From the NCBI GenBank assembly GCA_022711755.1, contig JAKLEA010000001.1, forward strand, positions 248,001 through 312,000: 64,000 nt of DNA, in the 5' to 3' direction. Positions 24,027 through 33,640 of the stretch are shown one piece after another. Below the pieces are notes generated by a model. That model worked only from the letters and a program-made list of their open reading frames with translations. It ran no database searches and was not told the origin of the DNA. Source of the DNA: Planctomycetota bacterium (GTDB lineage Bacteria > Planctomycetota > Brocadiia > SM23-32 > JAKLEA01). The translations under genes and the position numbers were made by a program. The stretch's first letter is position 1. Each line of letters starts with the position of its first letter.

Positions 24027-27000
24027 CTATTTTTCTTTGCCGGGTTGTTTATCTTCCTCGTTCTCCTCAATGTAGGTCTCATATGCCGGGCCTTCAGGAC
24101 CAACAAAATTCGTTGGGCGACTTCTGATTATCCAAACAGCCTCTTCGAAAGTCGTCAGTGCGGCGACATCGGTTAATGTGGCGGTTTTCAGCACTTCTTC
24201 GAAGAGACATTGGGTGGCCTTGTCAACTTCCGGCAGAGTGGCTATCCCGTGAATGCATGCCAACCTTGGGAGGCTCACCTGACCTTGTCGCGCAAGAGCC
24301 GCGCTACCCACCTTGCTCCCTGACGGATCGGTTCCGATTCCAGTTCGAAGAAACTGGTCATCCCCCATGCTTCCCAATGCTCGCCCTGCGAAGTAGGCAG
24401 CCTCAGTCGGCTCACTGATCAGCAATTGCCTGAGCACTTCCTTCGACTTGGCAGTGCCTGCCTTGCGCAAGACGGCAATTGCCATCCGGCGATTTTTTCC
24501 GGCTGGCGGAGCCGGCGGACTTGCAGCCAACTCGGTTATCCTGTCAGTGCCATACTTTGCGCGCCAAGCCGAGATTGGGATTGTTGCCGTTTTTCTGTCA
24601 ATTATGACAGTGGCATATAGAGAAACAAAATCCACGAAAACTGGCATCATTGATCTGGGTGGAACAATTGTCTGTGGACCACCGATGTCTCTGGCTTTTG
24701 TCTGCTCAACGATCTGTTGACTCAGGTAATTCACAGCTTCCTCTTTTGAGCCGAACTGAAGCATGGCGAAGGCTACCTGTGGCGCGCTTTCAGGCGTTAC
24801 TTTCAAATCGCCTAACGCTCCCCTGTCGCCCGACAACGCAGCGAGCGCAATTGCAAGGCTGGTGACTTCGTCGGATGCGCGTCGTCCCGTCATAATTGCC
24901 TGCGCAAGCGCCGGGAACAACGCGCGGGATTCCTTAGGCGTCGTTTCCATGATTGTATTAATGATTGGGACTGCGTACTGCTCATTCATCCCCTGAAGTA
25001 TCAGCCCCAGCACCTGCGCATTCTCAGGTGAGAGCCGTTTGGACATGGTTGCGCATACCCTCTGCCAGAAATCGGGGTCCTTGGCTGCGAATCCACTGTC
25101 GTAGACGCTTTTTATGGACTGAACTGCCGGAGCGTTTCGGAACTTCGCTAAAGCAAGTATAGCGGCGCTTCGAATGGTCTCCCCTGCCGCGCCGGCGGGG
25201 ATTCTGCTGGTGTCGGCTTTTCCCCTGGCGATCTCATCCAGGAGATCAATTGCCTTTGGTTCTCCAAGCTTGCCGAAGGCTTCGCAGATAGCCGCCCTGA
25301 CCAAAGCCTCAGACTGAATAGGCGACATTGTCGTGGAACTTCTGGAACCTGGCGGCGCTGGAGTTGGAGCGGCTGCTCCGCCAGGAGTCGCGATCATTGG
25401 GCTGATCAGAATGTCATACAACGCCTGGAATGTTTCCGCTTCCTGGATATCGCCAAGCGCGCGAGCGGCGGCAGCGCGCACCTTGGCTTCCTTTTCAAGC
25501 GCGTCAGGCGTATCATATGTTCCACTCTTGGTCTGAAACAATGTCACAAGCAGTGCGGCGCTTTCCTCATCCTGATGCTTCCCGAGATAAGCTATTGCCC
25601 TTTCTCTTACTGCAATCTCCACATCAACCTCGGCGAGCACTTTTACTATCTCGATAACCTTCGGGATCTTGTTTCGAACCTGCGGTTGCAGACAGATTTC
25701 AAGCAATCTCCCGGCGAATCCCTGTTCAGGTGGAGTCCGGGTGGTCAGTCCGGTTATCGGATCCGGCATGTTCCAGGATTCGGCAAGCTTGATCAGGACA
25801 TTCTCCGGCGGTGTATAACCCATTCGCGTGAGAATTTCCGTGGCTTCCAGTTGTGACCACACATCTTCAGACTTTTCGGTAACGGATTGCAGCAGTTGGG
25901 CAATCGCTTTCCGGGATGCGCTGTCTTGCTCCGGATTCCATTCCCACGGAACACTGGCTGGAAGCGGGGTAAGCGCCTGAGGAGATTGCCAGAAACAGGC
26001 AGCAATCGTCACAACTCCCGGACCAAGCTTCGGCACGTATTCGCCTGCCAGTTTCAGCGAATTGGGAGTCCCTTGCATCATAAGCGCGCAGATCGCAGGC
26101 GTTGATCCGGCATCAGCGGCGGCTTTCAGGTAGCCGGTTGCATTATCTCTTCCCAACAATCCCAACCAGATTGCCGCAGCAGGCGCATCCTGCCCATTGG
26201 ACATCATTATCCCGGCGAGTGTTCTCAGCAGTGGAACTGATTCTTCTGATGGCAAATGAGCAAGCGCGAAGTCATATAACACAACCGTTACTTCCATGAG
26301 CTTTCCTAGCGCATTGGCGGCAAATGTGCCGCCAATCTGCGCCAGTCGAAGCGCGATCCGGCCTCTTATTGTTGGATCGGAAATTTGAATTGCCAGTTGC
26401 TCTAGACCAAGGATCGCCCCCGTTCCGCCGCATCGTGAAATCTCGTCAATAACCAGCAATTGCTCGTCAGTAGACATGGCTGCAACACTCTTGATATAAC
26501 CCTCATTCTCTTCCGGATTAAGAGTTGCCAGGAGAACTGAAATACTGGTGATCTTGGTTACAGGATCAAGGCTTTCGGTCTTCGATTTCAGGATTGATAT
26601 GGCCTCGGGAGATGCGATCTTCCCAAGCGTGCGCATCAGTGAACTGCATAACTGCTGGTCCCCAAGAATGCCGGGAAGAACAATCTTTACTGCATTGACG
26701 GCTTCATCCGGCGCAGTCCTTACAAGGGCGGCTATAATTCTGGCTTTCAATTGAGGGTCTTCAACTTTTAAAGCTATATTCCTGAGGTGTTTCGCTCCGC
26801 CTGCGTCAGCGCACACAAGAGCCATGACCAGCATCCGCTGGTCTTCCGCCATCAGGTCGGATGAACTCGCGGCTGCCGCTGCTGCTGTGTTGCCGATTGC
26901 TCCTGCAAGCTTGAGACCGCCTGCTGCGGGCGAACCTGCGCGAGTCTCTTGTTTCTCAGCCATCTCGATCTTTTCCAAGAGCATCGCGGCTGCCCGGTTT

Positions 27001-29744
27001 CCAGCCTCGGCTGCCAAATCCCTTATCGCTGCGGAATAACTTCTCCATGCGAGGTGAACAAATTCAGGCGACTCAAGGAGCGCATCAGGCGCGATTTCTG
27101 GCTCCGGAACGGTTTTGATATCGGACTTCAATTCCTCATCTGTTTCCGCCAAGGTATCCTTCACAACCACTTGCAGCGCCGTTGGGGAGTTCGATCCTGC
27201 CGTCCTGCCGGCGCTTAATTTGCTGAAAAATCTCCCTCTCCTTGCGCTCCTTTCATCTTCCTCGTCTTCCGGAGTAATGGCGACGCCCCCGCCGCCCGCT
27301 GCTGCCGCTTGCTTCGCCTTCTCAGCTTCCTTTTCTTTGGCGGCTTCGGCAGTCTTGCGAGCCTCTATCATTTCCGCAACTTTTGCGCCGGTGAGAACCG
27401 GCATCCAGTGCAAACGCCGCGCAAGTGGCATTTCAATGAATGACAGCAGCGTCACTTCTTTAGTGTTCGTTTCCTTAATTGCGGCTAGTTGTTCTTCAAC
27501 CCAAGCCTCCGCCTGATCGCTCTTCAATATCATACCCATGGCCTCCATGTATAAGGCTTGCGCCTGGACAGTCGCGTGCAACCTGTCAGCCTTTTCCTCA
27601 AGAGCTGTTTTTGATAAAGGCGTTAAGAATGAGCCGCTTCCGCTAATAGATGGCCGCTTTGATATTGATGGTCCCCTCCTTCCGGCGCCGGATCCTATAC
27701 GCAGTCCGAAACCGCTCTTTTCCTCGTCGCTGGTATCCAAAACAGCACCCGTGCCCCCGCCGGTTGCAGCGGAAGCGGGAGCGGAAGGCGAAGCTGATGT
27801 CGCCGCCGATGCGATTCTTGCCGTTGTTTTCGCGGATGCGGGCAATTCGGCCTGTCCGAAAATATGCATAACCTCGGCGTCAACAATTTTCTCAACGCCT
27901 TCGCTGATTCGGTAATATGCGCTGCAATTGATAAAATCGCCTTCTGGCGTCTCTGAAGCGATGAATTCTATTTTTTGATCGCCCTTTTCGACGGTTCCAC
28001 TCAACAGCCTGCTACTCTTGCTGGCCATCCGAACGGGTTTCTCATCTGTCCCGACAAGCGCAAGGCCTGGTCCCAGCACCAACCTGCCTACGAATTGGTT
28101 TTTCTTGGTGTCAACGGATGGGAGCGTTTCTCCAACCGACTCAAAAGCGCACACTCCCCATTCCAAATTGACCAGATCCCCCTTGGGCGATATTACAAAG
28201 TTTGCGGAAGGCATGCCCGAGCTTTGGAGCGTCAACTGCTGCCCCTGTGCCGTAGCAGGTCCGGTCGTCCACGTGCCTTTGCTTCCCCTGTTTCGGTATT
28301 GCAGCTCCAGCAGCAGGCGCCTAAGCTCGGCGTAGGCTGCCAGGTCCATGGTTGCGGCGGTCATCGGCCCAAGGATTTCAATGTTCAGTACCTGTGCGGG
28401 AAGCGGTTGGAGCGTAAATACGGACTGAACGGGTTTCTTTCCTCCCTTGGCTACAATAAGCTTCTGTGGCTCAGACTTCACCGAGAAGCGATAAACTTTG
28501 CCAGGAATCAGGATAAGCTTATTGCCGCCGATTTCAGCCTCAATCTCTCCCAGTGAACTATCCGTGTTAATCAGACATACTACAGGCATGAGACCCTGAA
28601 GAAATTCAGCCTGAGCCTTCGTCACACGGGTTGGGCCGATCTTTTCGGTCTTGCCCAAAGCCTGCTGAGCTTTCTCGTTTGAGGGATCTAGCTCGGTTGC
28701 TCGCTGAAATGCCCACTGCGATTCCCGCCGCATCCCATTTTTTGAACACCATTCGCCTAAATCAGACCAGCTTTTAGCCTCATTGCGCACTGCGGCAGCT
28801 TTATATTGTTCTCTGTAGGCCGTCACAAGTTCAGCGCATTTATTCTCGATTTCAGACTGAGGGGGCAATTCACCAAGCGGTTTACCGCCCAGATTTGTCA
28901 CAACCTGAGGTGTCACAGCGGGCTTGCCTGCCAAGGGAATCTTCGAACCGGGAGCGGGAGACGTTCCGGGCGCGCCTGAACCTCCCGCTCTTGCGGCGGC
29001 TTCGGCTTTCGCTTTATTTAAGCGATTTTTGAAAAATTCCCCCGGTGAACCTTTGCCGCCCTTATCAGGCGGATTTTCTGCTTTAACAGGTGGTTTGGCA
29101 ACTTTCGGCTCTTCTTTCTTCGGCCAGAAAATCACGGCTGCCACAACTGCGCCAACAAGAAGAACCACACCGGCCGCGATGGGTATCCATGGTATCCGCC
29201 GCTTCCCAGTGTCGAGCAGGCTGTCAGTTTCAAGATTGAAACCGCAGTTCCCGCAAATTGTCTTTCCAAGCTCAACAGGACGTTTGCAGCGTGGGCATAT
29301 ATTTGGAGCATCGCCATCGTCAACGCCTATTGCGTCAGCCTCTGCCTTGCCGCTTGCGGCGTGAGATACTACTTCGGCCTGTTTTGCGGCTATGCCGGCT
29401 GTGCCATGCGCGGCTGCCCCAAGATCCATTTCAATTTCCGTCTGAGCAAGTTGTTGTTCGATTTTCGTCGGGCGGCGCGTTTCGGGAGGCGGTTCGTCAA
29501 GCTCGAACCCGCCGGCATCATCCCCTGCCGCCTGCTGAGTTCCAGGCTCCTGCTCCGGTGGCACAAGGGGTGAATCACCTTCCAATGCAAAGGACGGCTC
29601 AGCTTCCTTTGGCGGGGGCGCTGAAGGGCGAGGCACATCCAGTACCCCCTTCTTGCACTTTGGACACAAGACTCTCTTCCCGGCCAGTTTGTCCGCAACG
29701 CCAAGCTTGGCGCCGCAATCAGGGCATTGGACGCGAATGGGCAT
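24027..29744 (-). CDS. Giant zinc-ribbon / TM / HEAT-repeat protein
   Basis: A 1905-residue protein. Residues 7-30 are an N-terminal zinc ribbon (CPDC...CPKC); a Pro/Glu-rich linker follows; a second ribbon lies at 150-167 (CPRC...CGNC); one TM helix spans about 186-207. The remaining 1700 residues should be outside the cytoplasm: Pro/Lys- and Ala-rich linkers, a TPR-like stretch near 345 (WAFQRATELDPSNEKAQQALG), then many HEAT-like helical repeats (DEAVNAVKIVLPGIL, AAARALGDIQEAETFQALYDIL, AAILALAKFRNAPAVQSI). It is probably a scaffold linking a cytoplasmic zinc module to an envelope platform. The partner is unknown. A PfkB kinase follows in the same frame after one TAG. Confidence 0.85.
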   Translation of the reverse strand: MPIRVQCPDCGAKLGVADKLAGKRVLCPKCKKGVLDVPRPSAPPPKEAEPSFALEGDSPLVPPEQEPGTQQAAGDDAGGFELDEPPPETRRPTKIEQQLAQTEIEMDLGAAAHGTAGIAAKQAEVVSHAASGKAEADAIGVDDGDAPNICPRCKRPVELGKTICGNCGFNLETDSLLDTGKRRIPWIPIAAGVVLLVGAVVAAVIFWPKKEEPKVAKPPVKAENPPDKGGKGSPGEFFKNRLNKAKAEAAARAGGSGAPGTSPAPGSKIPLAGKPAVTPQVVTNLGGKPLGELPPQSEIENKCAELVTAYREQYKAAAVRNEAKSWSDLGEWCSKNGMRRESQWAFQRATELDPSNEKAQQALGKTEKIGPTRVTKAQAEFLQGLMPVVCLINTDSSLGEIEAEIGGNKLILIPGKVYRFSVKSEPQKLIVAKGGKKPVQSVFTLQPLPAQVLNIEILGPMTAATMDLAAYAELRRLLLELQYRNRGSKGTWTTGPATAQGQQLTLQSSGMPSANFVISPKGDLVNLEWGVCAFESVGETLPSVDTKKNQFVGRLVLGPGLALVGTDEKPVRMASKSSRLLSGTVEKGDQKIEFIASETPEGDFINCSAYYRISEGVEKIVDAEVMHIFGQAELPASAKTTARIASAATSASPSAPASAATGGGTGAVLDTSDEEKSGFGLRIGSGAGRRGPSISKRPSISGSGSFLTPLSKTALEEKADRLHATVQAQALYMEAMGMILKSDQAEAWVEEQLAAIKETNTKEVTLLSFIEMPLARRLHWMPVLTGAKVAEMIEARKTAEAAKEKEAEKAKQAAAAGGGGVAITPEDEEDERSARRGRFFSKLSAGRTAGSNSPTALQVVVKDTLAETDEELKSDIKTVPEPEIAPDALLESPEFVHLAWRSYSAAIRDLAAEAGNRAAAMLLEKIEMAEKQETRAGSPAAGGLKLAGAIGNTAAAAAASSSDLMAEDQRMLVMALVCADAGGAKHLRNIALKVEDPQLKARIIAALVRTAPDEAVNAVKIVLPGILGDQQLCSSLMRTLGKIASPEAISILKSKTESLDPVTKITSISVLLATLNPEENEGYIKSVAAMSTDEQLLVIDEISRCGGTGAILGLEQLAIQISDPTIRGRIALRLAQIGGTFAANALGKLMEVTVVLYDFALAHLPSEESVPLLRTLAGIMMSNGQDAPAAAIWLGLLGRDNATGYLKAAADAGSTPAICALMMQGTPNSLKLAGEYVPKLGPGVVTIAACFWQSPQALTPLPASVPWEWNPEQDSASRKAIAQLLQSVTEKSEDVWSQLEATEILTRMGYTPPENVLIKLAESWNMPDPITGLTTRTPPEQGFAGRLLEICLQPQVRNKIPKVIEIVKVLAEVDVEIAVRERAIAYLGKHQDEESAALLVTLFQTKSGTYDTPDALEKEAKVRAAAARALGDIQEAETFQALYDILISPMIATPGGAAAPTPAPPGSRSSTTMSPIQSEALVRAAICEAFGKLGEPKAIDLLDEIARGKADTSRIPAGAAGETIRSAAILALAKFRNAPAVQSIKSVYDSGFAAKDPDFWQRVCATMSKRLSPENAQVLGLILQGMNEQYAVPIINTIMETTPKESRALFPALAQAIMTGRRASDEVTSLAIALAALSGDRGALGDLKVTPESAPQVAFAMLQFGSKEEAVNYLSQQIVEQTKARDIGGPQTIVPPRSMMPVFVDFVSLYATVIIDRKTATIPISAWRAKYGTDRITELAASPPAPPAGKNRRMAIAVLRKAGTAKSKEVLRQLLISEPTEAAYFAGRALGSMGDDQFLRTGIGTDPSGSKVGSAALARQGQVSLPRLACIHGIATLPEVDKATQCLFEEVLKTATLTDVAALTTFEEAVWIIRSRPTNFVGPEGPAYETYIEENEEDKQPGKEK

Positions 29745-29808
29745 GCTCTACTCCGCAATTAAGACCAAATCAAGCCAGTCACTGGTGCATTAAACAGCAT
29801 CCTTAACC

Positions 29809-29864
29809 ATAATATTAGGGTTGCGGATTAATTTCAATGCGTTGTCTCCGATATTCCGGAATAT
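29809..29864 (-). promoter_or_regulatory. Promoter with upstream palindrome for the giant HEAT gene
   Basis: On the minus strand TTGAAA (29832-29837), 17-base spacer, TATTAT (29809-29814); transcription would begin near 29802, about 58 bases before the start codon. Just upstream of the -35 is a perfect 14-base palindrome ATATTCCGGAATAT (29851-29864), well placed for an activator. Confidence 0.55.
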
Positions 29865-29891
29865 TCTTCGCGTCTATGCAGGACATTAGCT

Positions 29892-32800
29892 TCATCGCAT
29901 TTCTTCGCGCAGGATTTCAACTCGAGGTGCAATGTGTCTCATGTAATCAATTATTGCTACATGTTTTCCTTCTGGAGAGGAACCGTCGAGAATATAGAAA
30001 AAGGCGGTTGGCTGGTGTCCAGCGATAATATCTCCCGTCATTAGAATCTGATCAATGTTCCTTGAAATATCAGGATGCTGGTTCCCGCCGTTGTCCACCC
30101 AGAATTGCATTCTGAATTTGGATGTGTCATCTGCTATTGCGCCGTAAGCAATGCAGGCGGCTGTGTCTCGCCAATACGACGTTTGTCCACCGGCATTCAC
30201 AGGCTCATCATCCTGGCTCTTTCCGCCAATGCAACTGCCGGGGTAGAAAAAATATGCGGCGCATGGCAGCGGGGCATGGTCTGCGTTCTTCAATTCCATG
30301 AGTCTGGCATTGAAATATGATGAACCTGCGAAGAACCTTAACCTGACCAGCGCGTGATATCCGCGTTGCATAGCGCCTTGATGGCTATAAGTCCCATTCT
30401 CATTGACCTTTGTGACTGCTCTCCCGCCCGCTCTTGCTGACAGGCGGATATCAACAGTAGCGGAAGCAGGACCTGATTGCATCCGCTCAACGGAGGCAGT
30501 GTCCGGCGGTACCCAAAGGTCCTGTTCAAGCTTCTGGTGCAAAAGGAAACCGAGATCTCCAATCATCGTTCCCTTATACCGTATGAAGCTCAGCAGTTTG
30601 GCGGTTCCTGGCTCATGTGAACATTCAAGATCGCCGGTTGTAATGAGAAAGGAAGCAGGGCCGGACTTTTTTAGTTCGATTGCTGCATTTGTTTTATTAT
30701 CTTCCTTATCATGTTTTCGGGTACCGGTCTGTATGTGCTGCTGCTTGGTTCCACTTGCGCCTGAGATTATGAGCGTGACCGGTTTTCCAGATTCCAAGGG
30801 CAGACCTGCGACAGACAAAACGGTCTCATCATCAAAGGATTCCAACTGCCAATGCTCAGGTTCCCCAATCAGGCCATCCGGACCGAGAATCTGTACAGAT
30901 TTCACGGTAATTTCCCGCCATGGGTCAGGCATCCGTACTTCAATTACCCCGCATCTTTTTCCCATATTTGGAGTGGATTCTGGCGCGGGGAAAATGCCGA
31001 CCGTCATCCTGGTGTTCGCCCCGTGAACCCACTTTTCCGGCAATCGGCTGTAAGTATGGCGAATTGTTAACTTTTTATAGTCCTCATGAACCATTCGCAG
31101 GTCGGGATCCAATTCCGCCAGGATCTCATGAACTCCCTCCTCCTCGGGCCAGGCGATATTCAGCGATGAGGTTGCTCCAGGCATGAGCTTGTTTGTTTCG
31201 TCGGTGGACAACCCATCAATAGTTTTCCTAATGATGACTTCGGCAGACGCATCGCCACGGTTAGTCACATTTATACATCGCTGATTTTCATTCAGGCTCA
31301 GGCTCAATTCGGGCAGTTTTCCGGCATGCGCCATATAGACCTGCCCGTGTATTTCAGTCGCCGCTTGTGTCAGAAGTTGATACGGCTCGCCGTTTTCCTT
31401 GACCAGTCCGTAGTTGGAGTCCTCCGGAAACGTGCTGGCAATACCGAGCGCCGGTTCATCAACCCACATGAAGAAATCCGAACCGACTACAAAAGGCCGG
31501 GTTAGCAGATAGCTCTGAAAGATTCTGAACGCTTTTGAACGTTCCGTCTGCGTCTGAACCCTCTGTCCTGCGCCGTGAAGACATGGCAGTCCGCTGTCGT
31601 AGGCCGGATAGCTCCATTCGGTTATCATCAACGGGCGCCCGCTCTTTTCATGCCATCGCATCATATCCTTGTCATAATCAATTATTTCACAGGTCTTTAG
31701 ATCAATCTGACGGTAGGTATTGACGCTTACGATGTCACAATACTTTCCCGCAATGTCCCATACATCCGGCGCATCCCCCGCGAAGCGGCAACCCAGGATC
31801 ATGTGATTCGGATCGGCTGCGCGAGTGGCCTCTGTCGTCACCTTGAAATACCGTTCCGCGACAATCCGGGTAAATGCGTCGCAATCAGCCTCGATGCCGG
31901 GATTAATTGTGGATGGAGGGATGATACTGTTCTCAAAAGCCGCCCAGGACTCGTATCCGGTTCCCCATGCCTCATTCAATCGCACGATCTCCGGATACTT
32001 CCCCTTCAGCATTTCAACGGCGGCTGTCTTGGCTGGATTTCCCGCCTCAAGTCGGATCGCCTCTCCAAGCAGTCGCAGTTTGTGCTCTCCCCACTTACCG
32101 TACCACTCAAGCTCGTTATCGAGAAAGTAGCCCAGAAGCCAGGGATCATCCTTCAATCTGCCGCAACTTTGCCTGGCGGTGGCCCGGCAATAGGTCTCCC
32201 ACCGTGGGGAAAAGACGTTCGGGAAACCCGTCCAATGGACCTTGGGACAGAGCGCATCAATGCCTGCAAACGCGGTTCCCAAGGCGATGAATTCCATATG
32301 CGGAAGACCCTGATGACGCATTTTCGGGGAGTTGTTTGCGGCAAGGCAGTTGAAACCCCATGCCTTCAACCTGTCCAGTGTCTGCGCTGCCCATTTTTCC
32401 TCTGAACCGTGCAGTTTCTCCATGTTGCGCGAGTAAGGTGCATATCCGAGTTTCTCGCACCAGTGCGCATAGTAACTTGCATGATCGGTTCCCAGCATGT
32501 AGAAGCCCCTGCCCGACGGAGTGATCACCCACCACCGACCATCAATCTCTTCAACCCGGAAGAAGCCGGTCCCTTTTGCGGTAATAACGTTAGAGCCGAG
32601 ATCATTTGGGACTGGAGGGATGTTCATTTCTTTCCTCTCCGGCTCCGGTTCCGGAGTCGCAACGCGGACAAGCACGTCGTCGAATGACGCCTCAAACGCA
32701 CCGCAATCGAGCGCCGCCCTTCCGATTCTGACGGCCTTTTTCTCCGCAAATAGCACTTGCTTGATTGCCCGCATGGTTCCGTCAACTTCGGCAACGGTTG

Positions 32801-33374
32801 CTTTGATACCCAGTTTGTCGTGCTCAATGCGAAGGCGGTATGGGTGATTGTATTCCCACTTGAAGTCCTGATCCCCGCTGTTGACGGACTGCAGGGCGGT
32901 TTCCCCCTCCTTGTCAGCGAGCCACCGTCCGTCCAGACATTCCGTCAGTTCAATAAAATGGCCGGCATTGGATTTAGCGTCGTTGGGGGCTTCCACCAGC
33001 GCGAGGTGAAAGTAGTTCGCATCGTCGCGATAAAGCGCAATCCCGGCCACTTTCCATTCATTGCCCAATGGCTTCTCAATGGTCAGAGCGGCCTCAATTG
33101 TCTGAACGCTTCCCATCGGGGCGCATGAAGCGACAACAAATGTCTTGCCGGGGGAACTGGAGCACAGCCTGCCGCCCTCAACCCACCAGAAACCGTTGGA
33201 ATCCCAGCGGTTAACGGCATCAAGCGCGTTCTCATCCGTAAAGTCTTCGTAAAATTCGACTGGCTTGGCGGCATCCTGAGCGAGTGAAGTTTTCCAGACG
33301 GATACGATAATGAGCGACATAATGAACAAGTTCGCACAAAACGCTTTTCTTCGGAATTGGCAGTAAATCATCAT
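29892..33374 (-). CDS. Secreted multidomain glycoside hydrolase, GH-A clan (agarase/beta-galactosidase-like)
   Basis: A 1160-residue secreted enzyme with a signal peptide ending near SLAQDA. Residues about 40-240 form a laminin-G/jellyroll-like module (FYEDFTDENAL...). A catalytic TIM barrel (about 270-690) begins GRWWVITPSGRGFYMLGTD, a pattern seen in GH50/GH42-like agarases and galactosidases. The likely acid/base is E421 in LDNELEW and the nucleophile E586 in MITEWSYPA. The C-terminal 400 residues are beta-rich accessory domains. The probable role is breakdown of algal or host polysaccharides; exact family and substrate are uncertain. ATG 33374 has GGAG 9 bases upstream. Confidence 0.82.
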   Translation of the reverse strand: MMIYCQFRRKAFCANLFIMSLIIVSVWKTSLAQDAAKPVEFYEDFTDENALDAVNRWDSNGFWWVEGGRLCSSSPGKTFVVASCAPMGSVQTIEAALTIEKPLGNEWKVAGIALYRDDANYFHLALVEAPNDAKSNAGHFIELTECLDGRWLADKEGETALQSVNSGDQDFKWEYNHPYRLRIEHDKLGIKATVAEVDGTMRAIKQVLFAEKKAVRIGRAALDCGAFEASFDDVLVRVATPEPEPERKEMNIPPVPNDLGSNVITAKGTGFFRVEEIDGRWWVITPSGRGFYMLGTDHASYYAHWCEKLGYAPYSRNMEKLHGSEEKWAAQTLDRLKAWGFNCLAANNSPKMRHQGLPHMEFIALGTAFAGIDALCPKVHWTGFPNVFSPRWETYCRATARQSCGRLKDDPWLLGYFLDNELEWYGKWGEHKLRLLGEAIRLEAGNPAKTAAVEMLKGKYPEIVRLNEAWGTGYESWAAFENSIIPPSTINPGIEADCDAFTRIVAERYFKVTTEATRAADPNHMILGCRFAGDAPDVWDIAGKYCDIVSVNTYRQIDLKTCEIIDYDKDMMRWHEKSGRPLMITEWSYPAYDSGLPCLHGAGQRVQTQTERSKAFRIFQSYLLTRPFVVGSDFFMWVDEPALGIASTFPEDSNYGLVKENGEPYQLLTQAATEIHGQVYMAHAGKLPELSLSLNENQRCINVTNRGDASAEVIIRKTIDGLSTDETNKLMPGATSSLNIAWPEEEGVHEILAELDPDLRMVHEDYKKLTIRHTYSRLPEKWVHGANTRMTVGIFPAPESTPNMGKRCGVIEVRMPDPWREITVKSVQILGPDGLIGEPEHWQLESFDDETVLSVAGLPLESGKPVTLIISGASGTKQQHIQTGTRKHDKEDNKTNAAIELKKSGPASFLITTGDLECSHEPGTAKLLSFIRYKGTMIGDLGFLLHQKLEQDLWVPPDTASVERMQSGPASATVDIRLSARAGGRAVTKVNENGTYSHQGAMQRGYHALVRLRFFAGSSYFNARLMELKNADHAPLPCAAYFFYPGSCIGGKSQDDEPVNAGGQTSYWRDTAACIAYGAIADDTSKFRMQFWVDNGGNQHPDISRNIDQILMTGDIIAGHQPTAFFYILDGSSPEGKHVAIIDYMRHIAPRVEILREEMR

Positions 33375-33640
33375 TTGATCCCACTCCCGACAAAAAAATG
33401 CGGCGCCTTTGTCATTGGAGAAATGTCGACACGATACAGGAACGCTTCGTTACCTGAAGCATCTGCTTCCGGGGACATTGCGCGCATGAAGCTCTCAAAC
33501 ACGAGTCTTTTGTTTCGATGATCACTTCTTTAGTGATGATACTCTCTATTCCGGATTGACTCAATTGTGTCGTTCCGATCTGATGGCAAATCAGCATGCC
33601 GGAATACACTCAAAGATTTCAGTAACAAGCGCATCATGGT
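33375..33640. promoter_or_regulatory. Divergent intergenic region, glycosidase / phosphoesterase
   Basis: About 266 bases. It holds an inverted repeat ATCACT-tcttt-AGTGAT (33521-33537), possibly an operator. No convincing promoter hexamers were identified, and no open frame here has support. Confidence 0.3.
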
